DNA of 35,542 nt from Betaproteobacteria bacterium (GCA_004298325.1 SCUF01000425.1:1-35542); one strand, 5' to 3'. Shown: positions 8,126 to 16,032, counted from the first letter of the stretch. The notes: a model not told the origin generated them from the letters alone. Numbers and translations are program-made.

Positions 8126-8137
8126 CGTGGCGTGCGC

Positions 8138-9316
8138 CTATAGCGGATTGTGCAGCACGACCCAGTCGTTGCCTTTCGCCTGCACGAAAAGGTACGGCTT
8201 GTCGGCTTCGCCCTCGGCGTCCCGCTTGGACACGCCAAGCAATCCCTGCGTCGTGTTCAGCTTCGCCAGCCCGTCGCGGATCTTGCGCCGGTCAGCCTGC
8301 ACGCTCGCCCTGGTGCCGGCGATTTTCTCGGATTCCATGACCTGCTTGAGGATGAACATGTTCTCCCACGCGGCCATGGAGTGCAGGTCGGCCGCACCCT
8401 TCTTCTTGGCAGTCTGCTCGGCGGCAAACTTGGCTTCCTTATTCACCGGCGCGAACGACGAAGGGATGATCATGCCCTGTGCCTGTTTGGCGCAACCCTG
8501 CAGGGTCTCAAGCGACGAGGAACTGGTCAGTCCCACCAGCAGCTTGGGCTTCACTCCCTGGCGCTGCATCTCCTTCAGCACGCCGCAGGTGGTGAAAGGG
8601 TGTGCACTGATCGCGACAATGTCTGCGTTCGCCTTTTTCATTTCGCGCACCTGGGTGGCGAAGTTCGTGTCGGCCAGGAGCCACTTCGACTCGCCTGCCA
8701 CGGCGAAGCCGCTCGCCTTGGCACGGTCCTTCATGACAAGGTGCCAGGTGGCCCGCGAGTGCGCGAAGTCCTCCTCGACGCCGCCGTACACGGTCTTCAG
8801 GTCCGGATATTTCTGGTGCAGCCAGTAGAAGACCGAGTTGTACATCGTCATCTCGTTGGGAACGTTGCGGAACGCCCATTCCGAGATCTTCGCCAGGCCG
8901 ACCTTGATGGCGACGTCGGTGAATACCGGAAACTGCAGGCCCGAGTCGCCCTTGTTGTCGACCTTCTTTTGCAGGATGCCGAACAAGGGTTCCGCGACGT
9001 TGGAACAGGTCGGACCGATTGCGACCAGGGCGTCGGTGCCGGCGATGCGGCGAATCACCGAAATGCCTTCCTCGGCGTTGCAGCGATCGTCCAGGAACTC
9101 GACCGCGATCTTCGCCTTGGAGCCGTCGGCGAGCTTGACACCCCCCTGCTTGTTGATCACTTCGGCGGCGGCCAGCATCGCCGCCTCGCTGTTGACGCCG
9201 AACGAGCGCACCACGCCCGACTTTGCGCCAAAGCCGGCGATCTTGATGGTCTTTTCCTGCGCCAGTGCCCCGCCCGCGGCGAAGGCGAGGGCCACTGCCA
9301 ATGCGAGTTTCTTCAC
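8138..9316 (-). CDS. ABC transporter substrate-binding protein, Liv (periplasmic binding protein type 1) family
   Basis: A 392-residue exported receptor. The start is GTG at 9316, preceded by AAGGAGGAGATACC, a very good Shine-Dalgarno. The frame is open further upstream, but the signal peptide (KKLALAVALAFAAGGALA) begins exactly here. The mature protein has the type 1 binding-protein layout: TIKIAGFGAKSG, INKQGGVKLADGSKAKIAVEFLDD near the start, then VAIGPTCSNVAEPL. It captures a ligand in the periplasm and delivers it to the LivHM permeases encoded downstream. The ligand is unknown; this family binds branched amino acids, amides, urea and aromatic acids. It is the first gene of the operon and is followed by a terminator/attenuator. 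Confidence 0.92.
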   Translation of the reverse strand: MKKLALAVALAFAAGGALAQEKTIKIAGFGAKSGVVRSFGVNSEAAMLAAAEVINKQGGVKLADGSKAKIAVEFLDDRCNAEEGISVIRRIAGTDALVAIGPTCSNVAEPLFGILQKKVDNKGDSGLQFPVFTDVAIKVGLAKISEWAFRNVPNEMTMYNSVFYWLHQKYPDLKTVYGGVEEDFAHSRATWHLVMKDRAKASGFAVAGESKWLLADTNFATQVREMKKANADIVAISAHPFTTCGVLKEMQRQGVKPKLLVGLTSSSSLETLQGCAKQAQGMIIPSSFAPVNKEAKFAAEQTAKKKGAADLHSMAAWENMFILKQVMESEKIAGTRASVQADRRKIRDGLAKLNTTQGLLGVSKRDAEGEADKPYLFVQAKGNDWVVLHNPL

Positions 9317-9368
9317 GGTATCTCCTCCTTGGGGTAGATTGAGGTCAGTGTAATTGGGAGGAGGAGCG

Positions 9369-11027
9369 ATGGCAAAGCGCAGATCCAGGAATGCTGCAGC
9401 GCAAAAGAAGAACCTGTGGACAGAACTCAAACCCGGGCCGCAGAACTACACGCCGCTGAGCCCGATCACGTTCCTGCCGCGCGCGGCCGAGATCTATCCG
9501 GACCGCGTTGCCGTGATTCACGGCGACCGGCGCTATACCAATGCCCAGTTCTACGAGCGCTCGCGGCGCCTGGCCTCGGCACTGGCGAAGCGGGGCGTGA
9601 AGCGGGGCGACGTGGTCTCCGCCATGCTGCCGAACACGCCGCCGATGCTGGAGGCGCACTATGGCGTTCCTGCACTCGGCGCTGTCCTGAACACGATCAA
9701 CACGCGCCTGGATGCCGACACCGTGGCCTACATCCTCGAGCATGGCCAGGCCAAGGTGCTGCTCGCCGACCGTGTCTTCTCCGCCGTGATCGGACCGGCG
9801 CTCGCGAAGCTGAAGAAGAAGCCTTTGGTCGTCGACATCGACGATCCGCTCTACACCGGGCCTGGGCAGCGCCACGGCGCGATCGAGTACGAGGCCTTTC
9901 TGCGCGCAGGCGACGCGCGCTTCGAATTCATGCTGCCGCGCGCCGAAACGGATCCCATCGCGCTCAATTACACTAGCGGCACGACCGGGCGACCGAAAGG
10001 CGTGGTCTATCACCATCGCGGCACCTACCTCGAGGCGGTGGGCAACGTGCTCGCCTGGGGCATGCCGGCGCACCCGGTTTACCTGTGGACGGTGCCGCTG
10101 TTCCACTGCAACGGCTGGGGTTTCGGCTGGAGCGTCACCGCCATGGGCGGGACGCACGTCTGCCTGCGCGCGGTGGATCCGGCGGTGATCTATCCGATGC
10201 TCGTGGAGCATGGCGTCACGCACATGGGGGGCGCGCCCACCGTGCTCACCATCCTGTCGCAGGCGCCCGAGGAGCAGAAGCGGCGCTTTGCGCAGAAGGT
10301 GAACGTCATGACGGGCGGCTCGCCGCCGCCCGCCAAGGTGATCAGGGCGATGGAGGAACTCGGCTTCCAGGTGCTGCACATCTACGGCATGACCGAGCTG
10401 CTGGGGCCGTCCACGTTCTGCGCGCCGCAGGATGCGTGGAATGCGCTGCCGCTGGAGGCGCGTGCCCAGGAGATGGCGCGCCAGGGCGTGCGCTACCAGG
10501 TGGTGGAGGCGCAGATCGTAGGCGACCCGAAGAGCTGCAAGCCGCTGCCGAAGGACGGCATGTCGATGGGCGAGATCCTGATCCGCGGCAACACGGTCAT
10601 GCTCGGATACCTGAAGGATCCGAAGTCGACGCGCGAAACCTTTCACGGCGGCTGGATGCATACCGGCGATCTCGCCGTCTGGCACCCGTCCAACTACGTC
10701 GAGATCAAGGATCGCAAGAAGGACATCATCATTTCGGGCGGCGAGAACATCTCCTCGGTGGAGGTCGAGATCGCGCTCTACCGGCATCCCGCGACCGCGC
10801 TCGCCGCGGTCGTCGCGCGGCCCGACGACAAGTGGGGCGAGACGCCCTGCGCCTTCGTGCAGCTCAAGCCGGGCGCGAACGTGAGCGAAGCCGAGATGAT
10901 CGAGCATTGCCGGTCGAGCCTCGCGCGCTACAAGGTGCCGAAGAAGGTGGTGTTCGGCGAGCTGCCCACGACGGCCACGGGCAAAATCCAGAAATACGTG
11001 CTGCGCGAGCGCGCCAAGTCGCTCTGA
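9369..11027 (+). CDS. Acyl-CoA synthetase (AMP-forming), medium-chain/DmdB-like branch
   Basis: A 552-residue ATP-dependent acid:CoA ligase. Motifs run in the normal order: YTSGTTGRPKGVVYHHRG (P-loop, near residue 200), YGMTELLGPSTFC, WMHTGDLAVWHP, KDRKKDIIISGGENISS, and the C-terminal PTTATGKIQKYVLR with the catalytic Lys. The pattern resembles the branch that holds AlkK-type medium-chain ligases and methylmercaptopropionate ligases; the exact acid is not known. ATG at 9369 is chosen because GGGAGGAGGAGCG precedes it; an in-frame TTG at 9354 lies inside that site. It is divergent from the binding-protein gene with 52 bases between starts, and the PhzF gene follows after two bases. Its nearness to a Liv-type importer hints that the imported compound could be a carboxylic acid, but this is inference. 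Confidence 0.92.
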   Translation: MAKRRSRNAAAQKKNLWTELKPGPQNYTPLSPITFLPRAAEIYPDRVAVIHGDRRYTNAQFYERSRRLASALAKRGVKRGDVVSAMLPNTPPMLEAHYGVPALGAVLNTINTRLDADTVAYILEHGQAKVLLADRVFSAVIGPALAKLKKKPLVVDIDDPLYTGPGQRHGAIEYEAFLRAGDARFEFMLPRAETDPIALNYTSGTTGRPKGVVYHHRGTYLEAVGNVLAWGMPAHPVYLWTVPLFHCNGWGFGWSVTAMGGTHVCLRAVDPAVIYPMLVEHGVTHMGGAPTVLTILSQAPEEQKRRFAQKVNVMTGGSPPPAKVIRAMEELGFQVLHIYGMTELLGPSTFCAPQDAWNALPLEARAQEMARQGVRYQVVEAQIVGDPKSCKPLPKDGMSMGEILIRGNTVMLGYLKDPKSTRETFHGGWMHTGDLAVWHPSNYVEIKDRKKDIIISGGENISSVEVEIALYRHPATALAAVVARPDDKWGETPCAFVQLKPGANVSEAEMIEHCRSSLARYKVPKKVVFGELPTTATGKIQKYVLRERAKSL

Positions 11028-11029
11028 GC

Positions 11030-11887
11030 GTGGCCGGATTGCAGTTCAAGCAGGTTGACGTCTTCACTCGCGTGCCGTTTCGCGGCAATCCGGTCGCCGT
11101 GGTGCTCGGGGCCGACGCGCTGGACGGTGGCGAGATGCAGCGCATCGCCGCATGGACCAACCTGTCCGAGACGACCTTCGTCCTGCCGCCGTCGTCTGCC
11201 GGCGCGGATTACCGCTTGCGCATCTTCACGCCACGCGCCGAGCTGCCGTTCGCCGGGCATCCTACGATCGGTAGTTTGCATGCGGTGCTCGAAGCCAGGT
11301 TGGTGACGCCGCGTAACGGCAGACTGCGGCAGGAGTGCGGTGCCGGCATTCTCGAGCTGTCCACTGACGGCGAGCGGCACTGGGTGAAGTCGCCGCCGGC
11401 GAGCGTCGCGTCGCTCGAACAGCGTCGCCGCGACGAAGTGGAACGCACGCTGGGCGCGGCGATCTCCGGCACGCCGCGCATCGTGAACGTCGGCCCGAAG
11501 TGGCTGGTGGCGGATCTCGGCGATAGCGTGACGGTGGCGAATCTGGCGCTCGATATGGCTTCTGTGGCGCAGCTCAGCGCGCTTCTCGAGATCACAGGCA
11601 TCACCGTGTTCGGGGCCGCCGACGACGATGGCGCGGCGCTGCACGTGCGCTCGTTTGCGCCGGCGCACGGCATTGCCGAAGATCCGGTGTGCGGCAGCGG
11701 CAACATCAGCGTCGCGGCGTATCTGCACGCGGCCGGGCTGCTGCAACGCTTCGGTTCAAGTTACGAGGCGCGCCAAGGCATGGCGCTCGGCCGCGACGGC
11801 CGCGTGTCGATCCGGATCGAGGGCGGCGAGATTTTCCTCGGCGGCAACGCGGTGACCTGCGTTGAGGGTGAATTGCGCCTCAGCTAG
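11030..11887 (+). CDS. PhzF-family isomerase/epimerase-like protein
   Basis: A 285-residue PhzF-fold protein with two related halves of the diaminopimelate epimerase type. It starts QVDVFTRVPFRGNPVAVV, carries the conserved acid in TNLSETTFV (Glu47), the FAGHPTIGS motif, and EDPVCGSGN in the second half, all PhzF hallmarks. Members catalyse proton shifts on various small acids; the substrate here is unknown. The start is GTG at 11030, two bases after the acyl-CoA synthetase stop, so the two are an operon, although no Shine-Dalgarno is clear. The 3' end overlaps the convergent membrane-protein gene by 8 bases. Confidence 0.88.
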   Translation: MAGLQFKQVDVFTRVPFRGNPVAVVLGADALDGGEMQRIAAWTNLSETTFVLPPSSAGADYRLRIFTPRAELPFAGHPTIGSLHAVLEARLVTPRNGRLRQECGAGILELSTDGERHWVKSPPASVASLEQRRRDEVERTLGAAISGTPRIVNVGPKWLVADLGDSVTVANLALDMASVAQLSALLEITGITVFGAADDDGAALHVRSFAPAHGIAEDPVCGSGNISVAAYLHAAGLLQRFGSSYEARQGMALGRDGRVSIRIEGGEIFLGGNAVTCVEGELRLS

Positions 11888-12314
11888 GCCGATCGCGCGA
11901 AGGCACGCGATACAGCCAGACCGCGAGTGCCACGCCCATCAGCGCAAGCGCGCCTTGCAGCCACGCCGACCGCACGAAGAACACGATCGAAGTGGCGAGC
12001 GTCGCCGACATGAGCGCGATCGCCCAGAGTTTCGTGCGCCACGGGATGCTGCGATGGCGGCGCCACTCGCGCACCGTGGGCCCGAAGACCCGGTGGGTCA
12101 GCAGCCAGCGGTAGAAACGCTCCGAAGCGCGCGCGTAGCAGGCCGCGGCGAGCAGCATGAACGGCGTGGTCGGCAGCACGGGCAGGAACAGGCCGAGCAC
12201 GCCGAGCGCCACGCAGAGAGAACCCGCGGACCAGAGCAGGAGGCGCACCGCCGGGGAGTCGTGCAGCCTGAGGTCGGCGAGGAGATCGTCGGCTTCGCCT
12301 TCCGGTTGCGGCAT
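11880..12314 (-). CDS. YbaN/DUF454 family inner-membrane protein
   Basis: A 144-residue protein. After about 25 hydrophilic, acidic residues it has helices at LLLWSAGSLCVALGVLGLFL, then the family motif PVLPTTPFMLLAAACYARASERFYRWLL, then FGPTVREWRRHRSIP, and two further helices. This is the DUF454 (YbaN) pattern: a small membrane protein of unknown function. Its length is close to the usual 120-150. It lies directly downstream of the DapA-family gene on the same strand, 17 bases apart, and may be co-transcribed with it. Confidence 0.85.
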   Translation of the reverse strand: MPQPEGEADDLLADLRLHDSPAVRLLLWSAGSLCVALGVLGLFLPVLPTTPFMLLAAACYARASERFYRWLLTHRVFGPTVREWRRHRSIPWRTKLWAIALMSATLATSIVFFVRSAWLQGALALMGVALAVWLYRVPSRDRPS

Positions 12315-12331
12315 GGGCGGATGCCAGGCGT

Positions 12332-13240
12332 TTAACTCGCCGCGCGAGCAGCTTCCAGCGCTCCAAGGTCGGCAAGAACGCCTCTGATTTCGGCGCGGCC
12401 TGCCTCGGACAAGGGCGTCTGGGGCGGCAGGGGCGCGCCGACCTCGTAGCCCTGCAGCGCGAGGCCGCCCTTGATGCAGGCTGCCAGGTTGTACGTGGCG
12501 AATACCCGGTTCATGCGCCAGAGGCTGCGCTGCAAGCGCATCGCTTCCTCCCACTGGCCGGCGCGACACAAGTCGTACAACTGGACGCTTTGCCGGGGCA
12601 CCACGCACGCGGGCCCTGCCATCCAGCCGACCCCACCGATCAGCATGACGCAGGCCGGGATGTGCGCCGAGGCGCTGAACACGCGTATCCGGTCTCCCAC
12701 GGCGTTGAGGATGCTGAGTAGCCGGCCGGTATCGGACGAGGCGTCCTTGAGGTAGCGGATATTCTCTATCCTGGCGAGGCGCTCGATGGCGGGCAGGGTG
12801 AGATCGCTGCGCTGGAACTGCGGATTCGTATAGAGCACCACCGGCAGCGCAGTTGCGTTTGCGATCGCGGTGAAATAGGCGACTACACCTTCTTCGGTGA
12901 GCGGGAAATAGGCTTCCAGAATTCCGAGAACGCCATCGACGCCGAGCGCCTCGTAGGCCTTGACCTGTTCGACGGCATCGGCGATCGTCGTCGCTGCGAC
13001 GCCGGCCACCACGGGCACCCTGCCGCGTGCCGCCTGCACCACGACTGCCACGATGCGATGGCGTTGCTGCCGATTCAGGTAGGCGAACTCCCCGGTCGAT
13101 CCGAGCGGCGTCAGGCCGTGCACGCCGGCGCCGATCAGGTCGTGCACGAGGCGTGTGAGCACCGCGTCCATGACGCGGCCGCGTTCGTCGATGGGTGAAA
13201 CCAAGCAGGGAAAGACACCGTGAAAATCGGTGTGCGTCAT
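12332..13240 (-). CDS. DapA/dihydrodipicolinate synthase family aldolase or lyase
   Basis: A 302-residue TIM-barrel protein of the N-acetylneuraminate lyase/DHDPS family, class I Schiff-base enzymes acting on pyruvate-type substrates in the cytoplasm. Visible marks are [12 protein letters not shown] (substrate carboxylate loop), LYTNPQF (catalytic Tyr) and YLKDASSD with the Schiff-base Lys165. The match to true DapA is not close enough to call lysine synthesis, and the gene stands beside unrelated functions, so a catabolic aldolase or dehydratase is more likely. ATG at 13240 is chosen; a GTG at 13267 is in frame but gives an odd extension. Upstream lie only decayed genes. Confidence 0.88.
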   Translation of the reverse strand: MTHTDFHGVFPCLVSPIDERGRVMDAVLTRLVHDLIGAGVHGLTPLGSTGEFAYLNRQQRHRIVAVVVQAARGRVPVVAGVAATTIADAVEQVKAYEALGVDGVLGILEAYFPLTEEGVVAYFTAIANATALPVVLYTNPQFQRSDLTLPAIERLARIENIRYLKDASSDTGRLLSILNAVGDRIRVFSASAHIPACVMLIGGVGWMAGPACVVPRQSVQLYDLCRAGQWEEAMRLQRSLWRMNRVFATYNLAACIKGGLALQGYEVGAPLPPQTPLSEAGRAEIRGVLADLGALEAARAAS

Positions 13241-13328
13241 TCTTGGTGTCTGTTGACGGCTCGCCACCGGACAACGCGTTCAATCTCGCGACCAGCGCGT
13301 CGCGAGACGAAAAGCTCAAGCGGCATTC

Positions 13329-13430
13329 CTATCCGCAGCGTCGCTCTTGTTGCAGCGCGTAAGGATGCCAATGACGACCGCGCTCCAGCATTCCGCTGTC
13401 GATGGTAATGGCAACTTTGATGCTGCTCAT
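13329..13430 (-). pseudogene. Ribbon-helix-helix antitoxin-like gene start, truncated remnant
   Basis: A good Shine-Dalgarno (TTGGAGATGTCCC) precedes an ATG that opens MSSIKVAITIDSGMLE, the beta-strand and first turn typical of ribbon-helix-helix (CopG/ParD-type) antitoxins. After residue 16 the similarity stops, and the frame ends at TAG after 33 codons. Downstream on the same strand another frame gives SAVVIGILTRCNKSDAADRN, vaguely like a PIN-domain (VapC) segment. I read this as the fused and decayed ends of a toxin-antitoxin pair. A palindrome just upstream fits the matching operator. The antitoxin reading is inference from a short motif. Confidence 0.45.
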
Positions 13431-13443
13431 GGGACATCTCCAA

Positions 13444-13464
13444 GGTATGACATTTTGTTATACC
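13444..13464 (-). promoter_or_regulatory. Palindromic operator-like site upstream of the antitoxin remnant
   Basis: GGTATGAC-ATTTT-GTTATACC is an inverted repeat of two 8-base arms with one mismatch, ending 13 bases before the remnant's start codon. On the minus strand it contains TATAAC, a fair -10 hexamer, so a bound repressor would block transcription. Autorepression at such a site is usual for ribbon-helix-helix antitoxins. It is AT-rich compared with the surroundings. Confidence 0.45.
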
Positions 13465-13487
13465 CGAGGAGTGCGTGCAAGAAAACT

Positions 13488-13547
13488 GGCGTGCCGGCTC
13501 ATGTGCGGGCCGCTTGCGGCACGTCGCACTGCAACCGGGAGTTGAGC
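13488..13547 (-). other. attC-like (integron 59-base element) folded site B
   Basis: On the minus strand the site begins with GCTCAAC (fits RYYYAAC), continues CCGGTTGCAG, then an inner hairpin with core GCCGCAAGCGGC flanked by GTGCG/CGCAC, and returns with ATGAGCCGG, which pairs with CCGGTT-CA. It shares GCAG-GCGACG-GCCGCAAGCGGC with the element at 16327. The closing GTTRRRY box is not present at the expected place, so the site looks damaged. Orientation is uncertain because the GTTGAGC read on the plus strand also fits GTTRRRY. Confidence 0.4.
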
Positions 13548-13556
13548 GTCATTGCC

Positions 13557-13606
13557 GCCCAACCGTGGAGTTGTGCGGCGCGCTGCGGCACACCGCTTGA
13601 TTGCGC
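13557..13606 (-). other. attC-like folded site C, degenerate
   Basis: On the minus strand the element runs from GCGCAAT to a perfect GTTGGGC box (matches GTTRRRY) and can fold around GTGTGC/GCACAAC arms and a GC-rich tip. The first box differs from the ideal GCCCAAC at two positions, and the outer stem is poor. It lies 34 bases after the stop of the GFA remnant, where a cassette's attC would be expected, and only nine bases from site B. It is the weakest of the three candidate sites. Confidence 0.3.
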
Positions 13607-13640
13607 ACACCGGCTTGCACGCGTCCGCACCAACGCCATG

Positions 13641-13826
13641 TCAGGGAGCTTTCCTCGGTGGTAGCTCGGCGAATTGCGGTACCTCATCGGAGATACCGTG
13701 CCAAGGTGCCTTGTAATCCACGAATACATGAAATTCTGGCTTGATACCAGGGCCGTCGTCCAGCGCTCCGGGGATAGGACTACCGGCCGGAATGGTCGGC
13801 GGTATCTGAGGGCTGCTTGGCGCACC
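13641..13826 (-). pseudogene. GFA-family (glutathione-dependent formaldehyde-activating-like) gene, 3' remnant
   Basis: One frame gives about 61 residues ending in TGA that match only the C-terminal half of GFA/CENP-V-type zinc proteins: GALDDGPGIKPEFHVFVDYK, then APWHGISDEVPQF and AELPP. Whole members are about 130 residues and carry CxxC zinc ligands in the N-terminal half; that half and any start codon are missing. The remnant begins inside the last 47 bases of the cupin gene in a different frame, so a recombination joined the two. It is not expected to make a working protein. GFA genes are common cargo of integron cassettes, which fits the attC-like sites beside it. Confidence 0.65.
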
Positions 13827-14181
13827 CCTCTCGCTGCTTCTTCAGCTCCACGATGATCACGCGGGTGGGGGTATCGCCGACGTTCTCGCCGATATGGGTT
13901 TGCTCATCCGACCACATGACGTCGCCGGCCTTGAACTCACGCTTGAGCACTTTCCCGCTCGGCAATGTAATGGTGCGCTTGAAGCTGCTCAGCGCGTAGA
14001 GCACGAACGCCGGGTGCCGGTGCTGGTGAGTCCTGTCACCCGGGCGATCGGTGTATTCGAGTACGCGAACGCACTCGTTTTCGAGGATCGCCTTGTACTT
14101 GTCGCGGTCCGTTTGCACGGCATCCTGGGCGGATGCGCGAGTCGCGGCTAACAGCAATACGGCAATCGTAGCAAGGCGCAT
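13780..14181 (-). CDS. Exported small cupin-like protein
   Basis: A 133-residue protein with a signal peptide (MRLATIAVLLLAATRASAQ). The mature part has the single-domain cupin pattern: ENECVRVLEYTDRPGD, HQHRHPAFVLYAL with clustered histidines as possible metal ligands, KAGDVMWSDEQTHIGEN and the last strand TRVIIVELKKQ. Similar small secreted cupins are of unknown function. A GGAG lies eight bases before the ATG, and the methyltransferase gene ends 14 bases upstream, so they form a likely operon. The last 20 or so residues after ELKKQ may come from the GFA-remnant DNA joined to this gene, because the natural end of the fold is reached before them. Confidence 0.75.
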   Translation of the reverse strand: MRLATIAVLLLAATRASAQDAVQTDRDKYKAILENECVRVLEYTDRPGDRTHQHRHPAFVLYALSSFKRTITLPSGKVLKREFKAGDVMWSDEQTHIGENVGDTPTRVIIVELKKQREGCAKQPSDTADHSGR

Positions 14182-14195
14182 GGGATCTCCATTAG

Positions 14196-15059
14196 TTAGT
14201 TCGGCCGGCGGGCCGCGGTGAGCAGGAGCTCGTTCGGGCCTTCCCAGCCCGCGGCGGTATCGAATTTCCTCAGCCGCTCCTCCATCACCGTCCAGGCGGC
14301 CTGGCGGCGCGTGGGGTCGAGGCCGGCGAGGATCTGCTGGATCGGGCTGGCCGAGCTGCGCACGAAATCGAGATAGGCGCGCGCAGAAGGGAGGCGAAAC
14401 GGCGCCTGCAGCTTGGTGGTGGCTACGTCGCGAAATCGCGCCGCCCTGAAGAGCTCGTCGAGGGCGCCGGGCTTGCCGAGGCTGAACAGGCCGCCGGGCT
14501 GGAAAGGGTCGCGCGGCTGCTGGCCGGCGTGTTCGAGCGCGGTGGCCATCAGGATGGCGACGCACGGGTTCGCCTGCGGAACCGAAAAAACCATGGCGCA
14601 GGCGCCGCCGCAGGGCCTGAGCGCGCGCTGCATCGCACGCAGCGCGTGCAGGGGGTCGGGAAGCAGCATCAGCCCCAGCCGGCACACGGTGGCGTCGAAG
14701 CTCGCCTCCGGCAAATCGAGGGCCTCGGCGTCCGCCACCATGGTCTGCACATTGGCGCAGCCTGCGCGCGCGGCGTTGGCTTTCGCGAAAGCGAGGAGCG
14801 CCGGCGAGAAATCGGTGGCGACCACGGCGCCCTCCGGGCCGACGCGCTGCGCGATGTCGAGCGTCTGGTCCCCGGATCCGGCCGCGACGTCGAGGACGCG
14901 CGCGCCCGGCCGCACGCCGGCCATGGTGAGCATCGCGTCGGTCGCCGGCTGCAGCCAGGCGCGGATCTGCGGAGCGTGATCGTTCCAGCCGGGTGCCGCC
15001 TGCTCCCACTGCGTCAGCGCGGCGCGCTTGAAGGCCTCTGCATTGGATAATAGGCTCAT
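14196..15059 (-). CDS. Class I SAM-dependent methyltransferase (UbiE/Methyltransf_11-like)
   Basis: A 287-residue cytoplasmic methyltransferase. Motif I is VLDVAAGSGDQTLDIA, followed by VVATDFSPALLAFAK (acidic end of strand 2), VADAEALDLPEASFDATVCR (motif II/post-I) and LRPCGGACAMVFS (motif III), then a C-terminal region similar to small-molecule methyltransferases. The acceptor is unknown. The ATG at 15059 sits in a CATG shared with the ATG of the divergent LysR gene, so both starts overlap and their promoters must lie inside each other's coding sequence, unless one true start is further in. Confidence 0.87.
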   Translation of the reverse strand: MSLLSNAEAFKRAALTQWEQAAPGWNDHAPQIRAWLQPATDAMLTMAGVRPGARVLDVAAGSGDQTLDIAQRVGPEGAVVATDFSPALLAFAKANAARAGCANVQTMVADAEALDLPEASFDATVCRLGLMLLPDPLHALRAMQRALRPCGGACAMVFSVPQANPCVAILMATALEHAGQQPRDPFQPGGLFSLGKPGALDELFRAARFRDVATTKLQAPFRLPSARAYLDFVRSSASPIQQILAGLDPTRRQAAWTVMEERLRKFDTAAGWEGPNELLLTAARRPN

Positions 15060-16032
15060 GACTGAACAGTATCGGAGCCGGCCGGGCGCCCGGAAGCCGC
15101 AGGCGCGCATAACGGGGGCCGCGGAAGCGCATAGCCGCAAGCTCGACTGGAATGACCTGCGCTACTTCGTCGCCGTGGCGCGCCATGGCAGCACGGTCGC
15201 CGCAGCGCGGGCGCTCCAGACCAACCAGTCTACGGTGCAGCGCCGTCTTACCGCCCTCGAGCGCCGCATCGGCAAGCCGCTCGCGACGCGCGGCCCGGCG
15301 GGCTACCGTCTCACCGAGCTGGGGCAGCAGATGGTGGCGCACGCCGAGCGCGTCGAACAAGCCGCACTCGCCTTCGAGCAGCGCCTGAAGAGCGCCACCC
15401 GCGAGGTTTCCGGCGTGCTGCGCGTGGCTTGCCCGGAGCCAATCGTCTACCGCATCACGCAGTCGCCGCTGCTCGAGCGCTTCAAAGCGAAGCATCCGGG
15501 TATACGCGTGGAGTTCGTCATGAGCGACAAGTACATCGACCTCTCCAAAGGCGAGGCGGACGTGGCGCTGCGCTCAGGAGACACCGACGACATCGAGCTC
15601 GTCGGCCGCAAGATCGCAGATTCATTATGGGCGGTGTATGCGAGCTGCGGCTACATCGCGCAGCACGGCAAGCCGGAGCGCGTCGAGGACCTCGAGCGCC
15701 ACCCGCTAGTCGGTCTGGACGAAAGCATGGCGAAGCACCGCGCCGCGACGTGGCTCGCCCGCGTGGCACCCGGCGCCACCATCGTCGCCCGCAACAATAG
15801 CGTCCTGGGCCTGGTCTACGCCGTGAAATCCGGCATCGGGATCGCGCCGCTTCCAACCGCCCTCGGCGACAACGAGCCCGAGCTGGTGCGCGTGCTCGGC
15901 CCCATCGCCGAGCTGGCGCGGATCTGGCGCCTCCTCGCCCACCCCGACGTGCGCCGCACGCCCCGGGTCTCGGCCTTCTTCGACTTCATCGACGGCGAGA
16001 TCGAGGCACTGAAGCCGATCCTCACCGGCTGA
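15058..16032 (+). CDS. LysR-family transcriptional regulator
   Basis: A 324-residue regulator. After about 28 basic, unstructured residues comes the LysR DNA-binding domain (LDWNDLRYFVAVARHGSTVA, then ALQTNQSTVQRRLTALERRIG), followed by a LysR substrate-binding domain (GVLRVACPEP, GIRVEFVMSD, YAVKSGIGIAPLPTALGD). It probably binds a small effector and controls neighbouring genes; the divergent methyltransferase is the natural first target. The long N-terminal tail suggests that the start could lie downstream, just before LDWNDL, but no other ATG is available nearby. It is the only clear transcription factor in the window. Confidence 0.9.
   Translation: MTEQYRSRPGARKPQARITGAAEAHSRKLDWNDLRYFVAVARHGSTVAAARALQTNQSTVQRRLTALERRIGKPLATRGPAGYRLTELGQQMVAHAERVEQAALAFEQRLKSATREVSGVLRVACPEPIVYRITQSPLLERFKAKHPGIRVEFVMSDKYIDLSKGEADVALRSGDTDDIELVGRKIADSLWAVYASCGYIAQHGKPERVEDLERHPLVGLDESMAKHRAATWLARVAPGATIVARNNSVLGLVYAVKSGIGIAPLPTALGDNEPELVRVLGPIAELARIWRLLAHPDVRRTPRVSAFFDFIDGEIEALKPILTG

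Noticed and set aside
9354-9368. Upstream TTG start for the acyl-CoA synthetase
   Set aside because: It would place the Shine-Dalgarno GGAGGAGGAG inside the coding sequence; the ATG at 9369 is better.
13347-13664. Plus-strand frame across the decayed region
   Set aside because: It crosses the operator and two folded sites, shows no family similarity, and the recognisable remnants are all on the minus strand.
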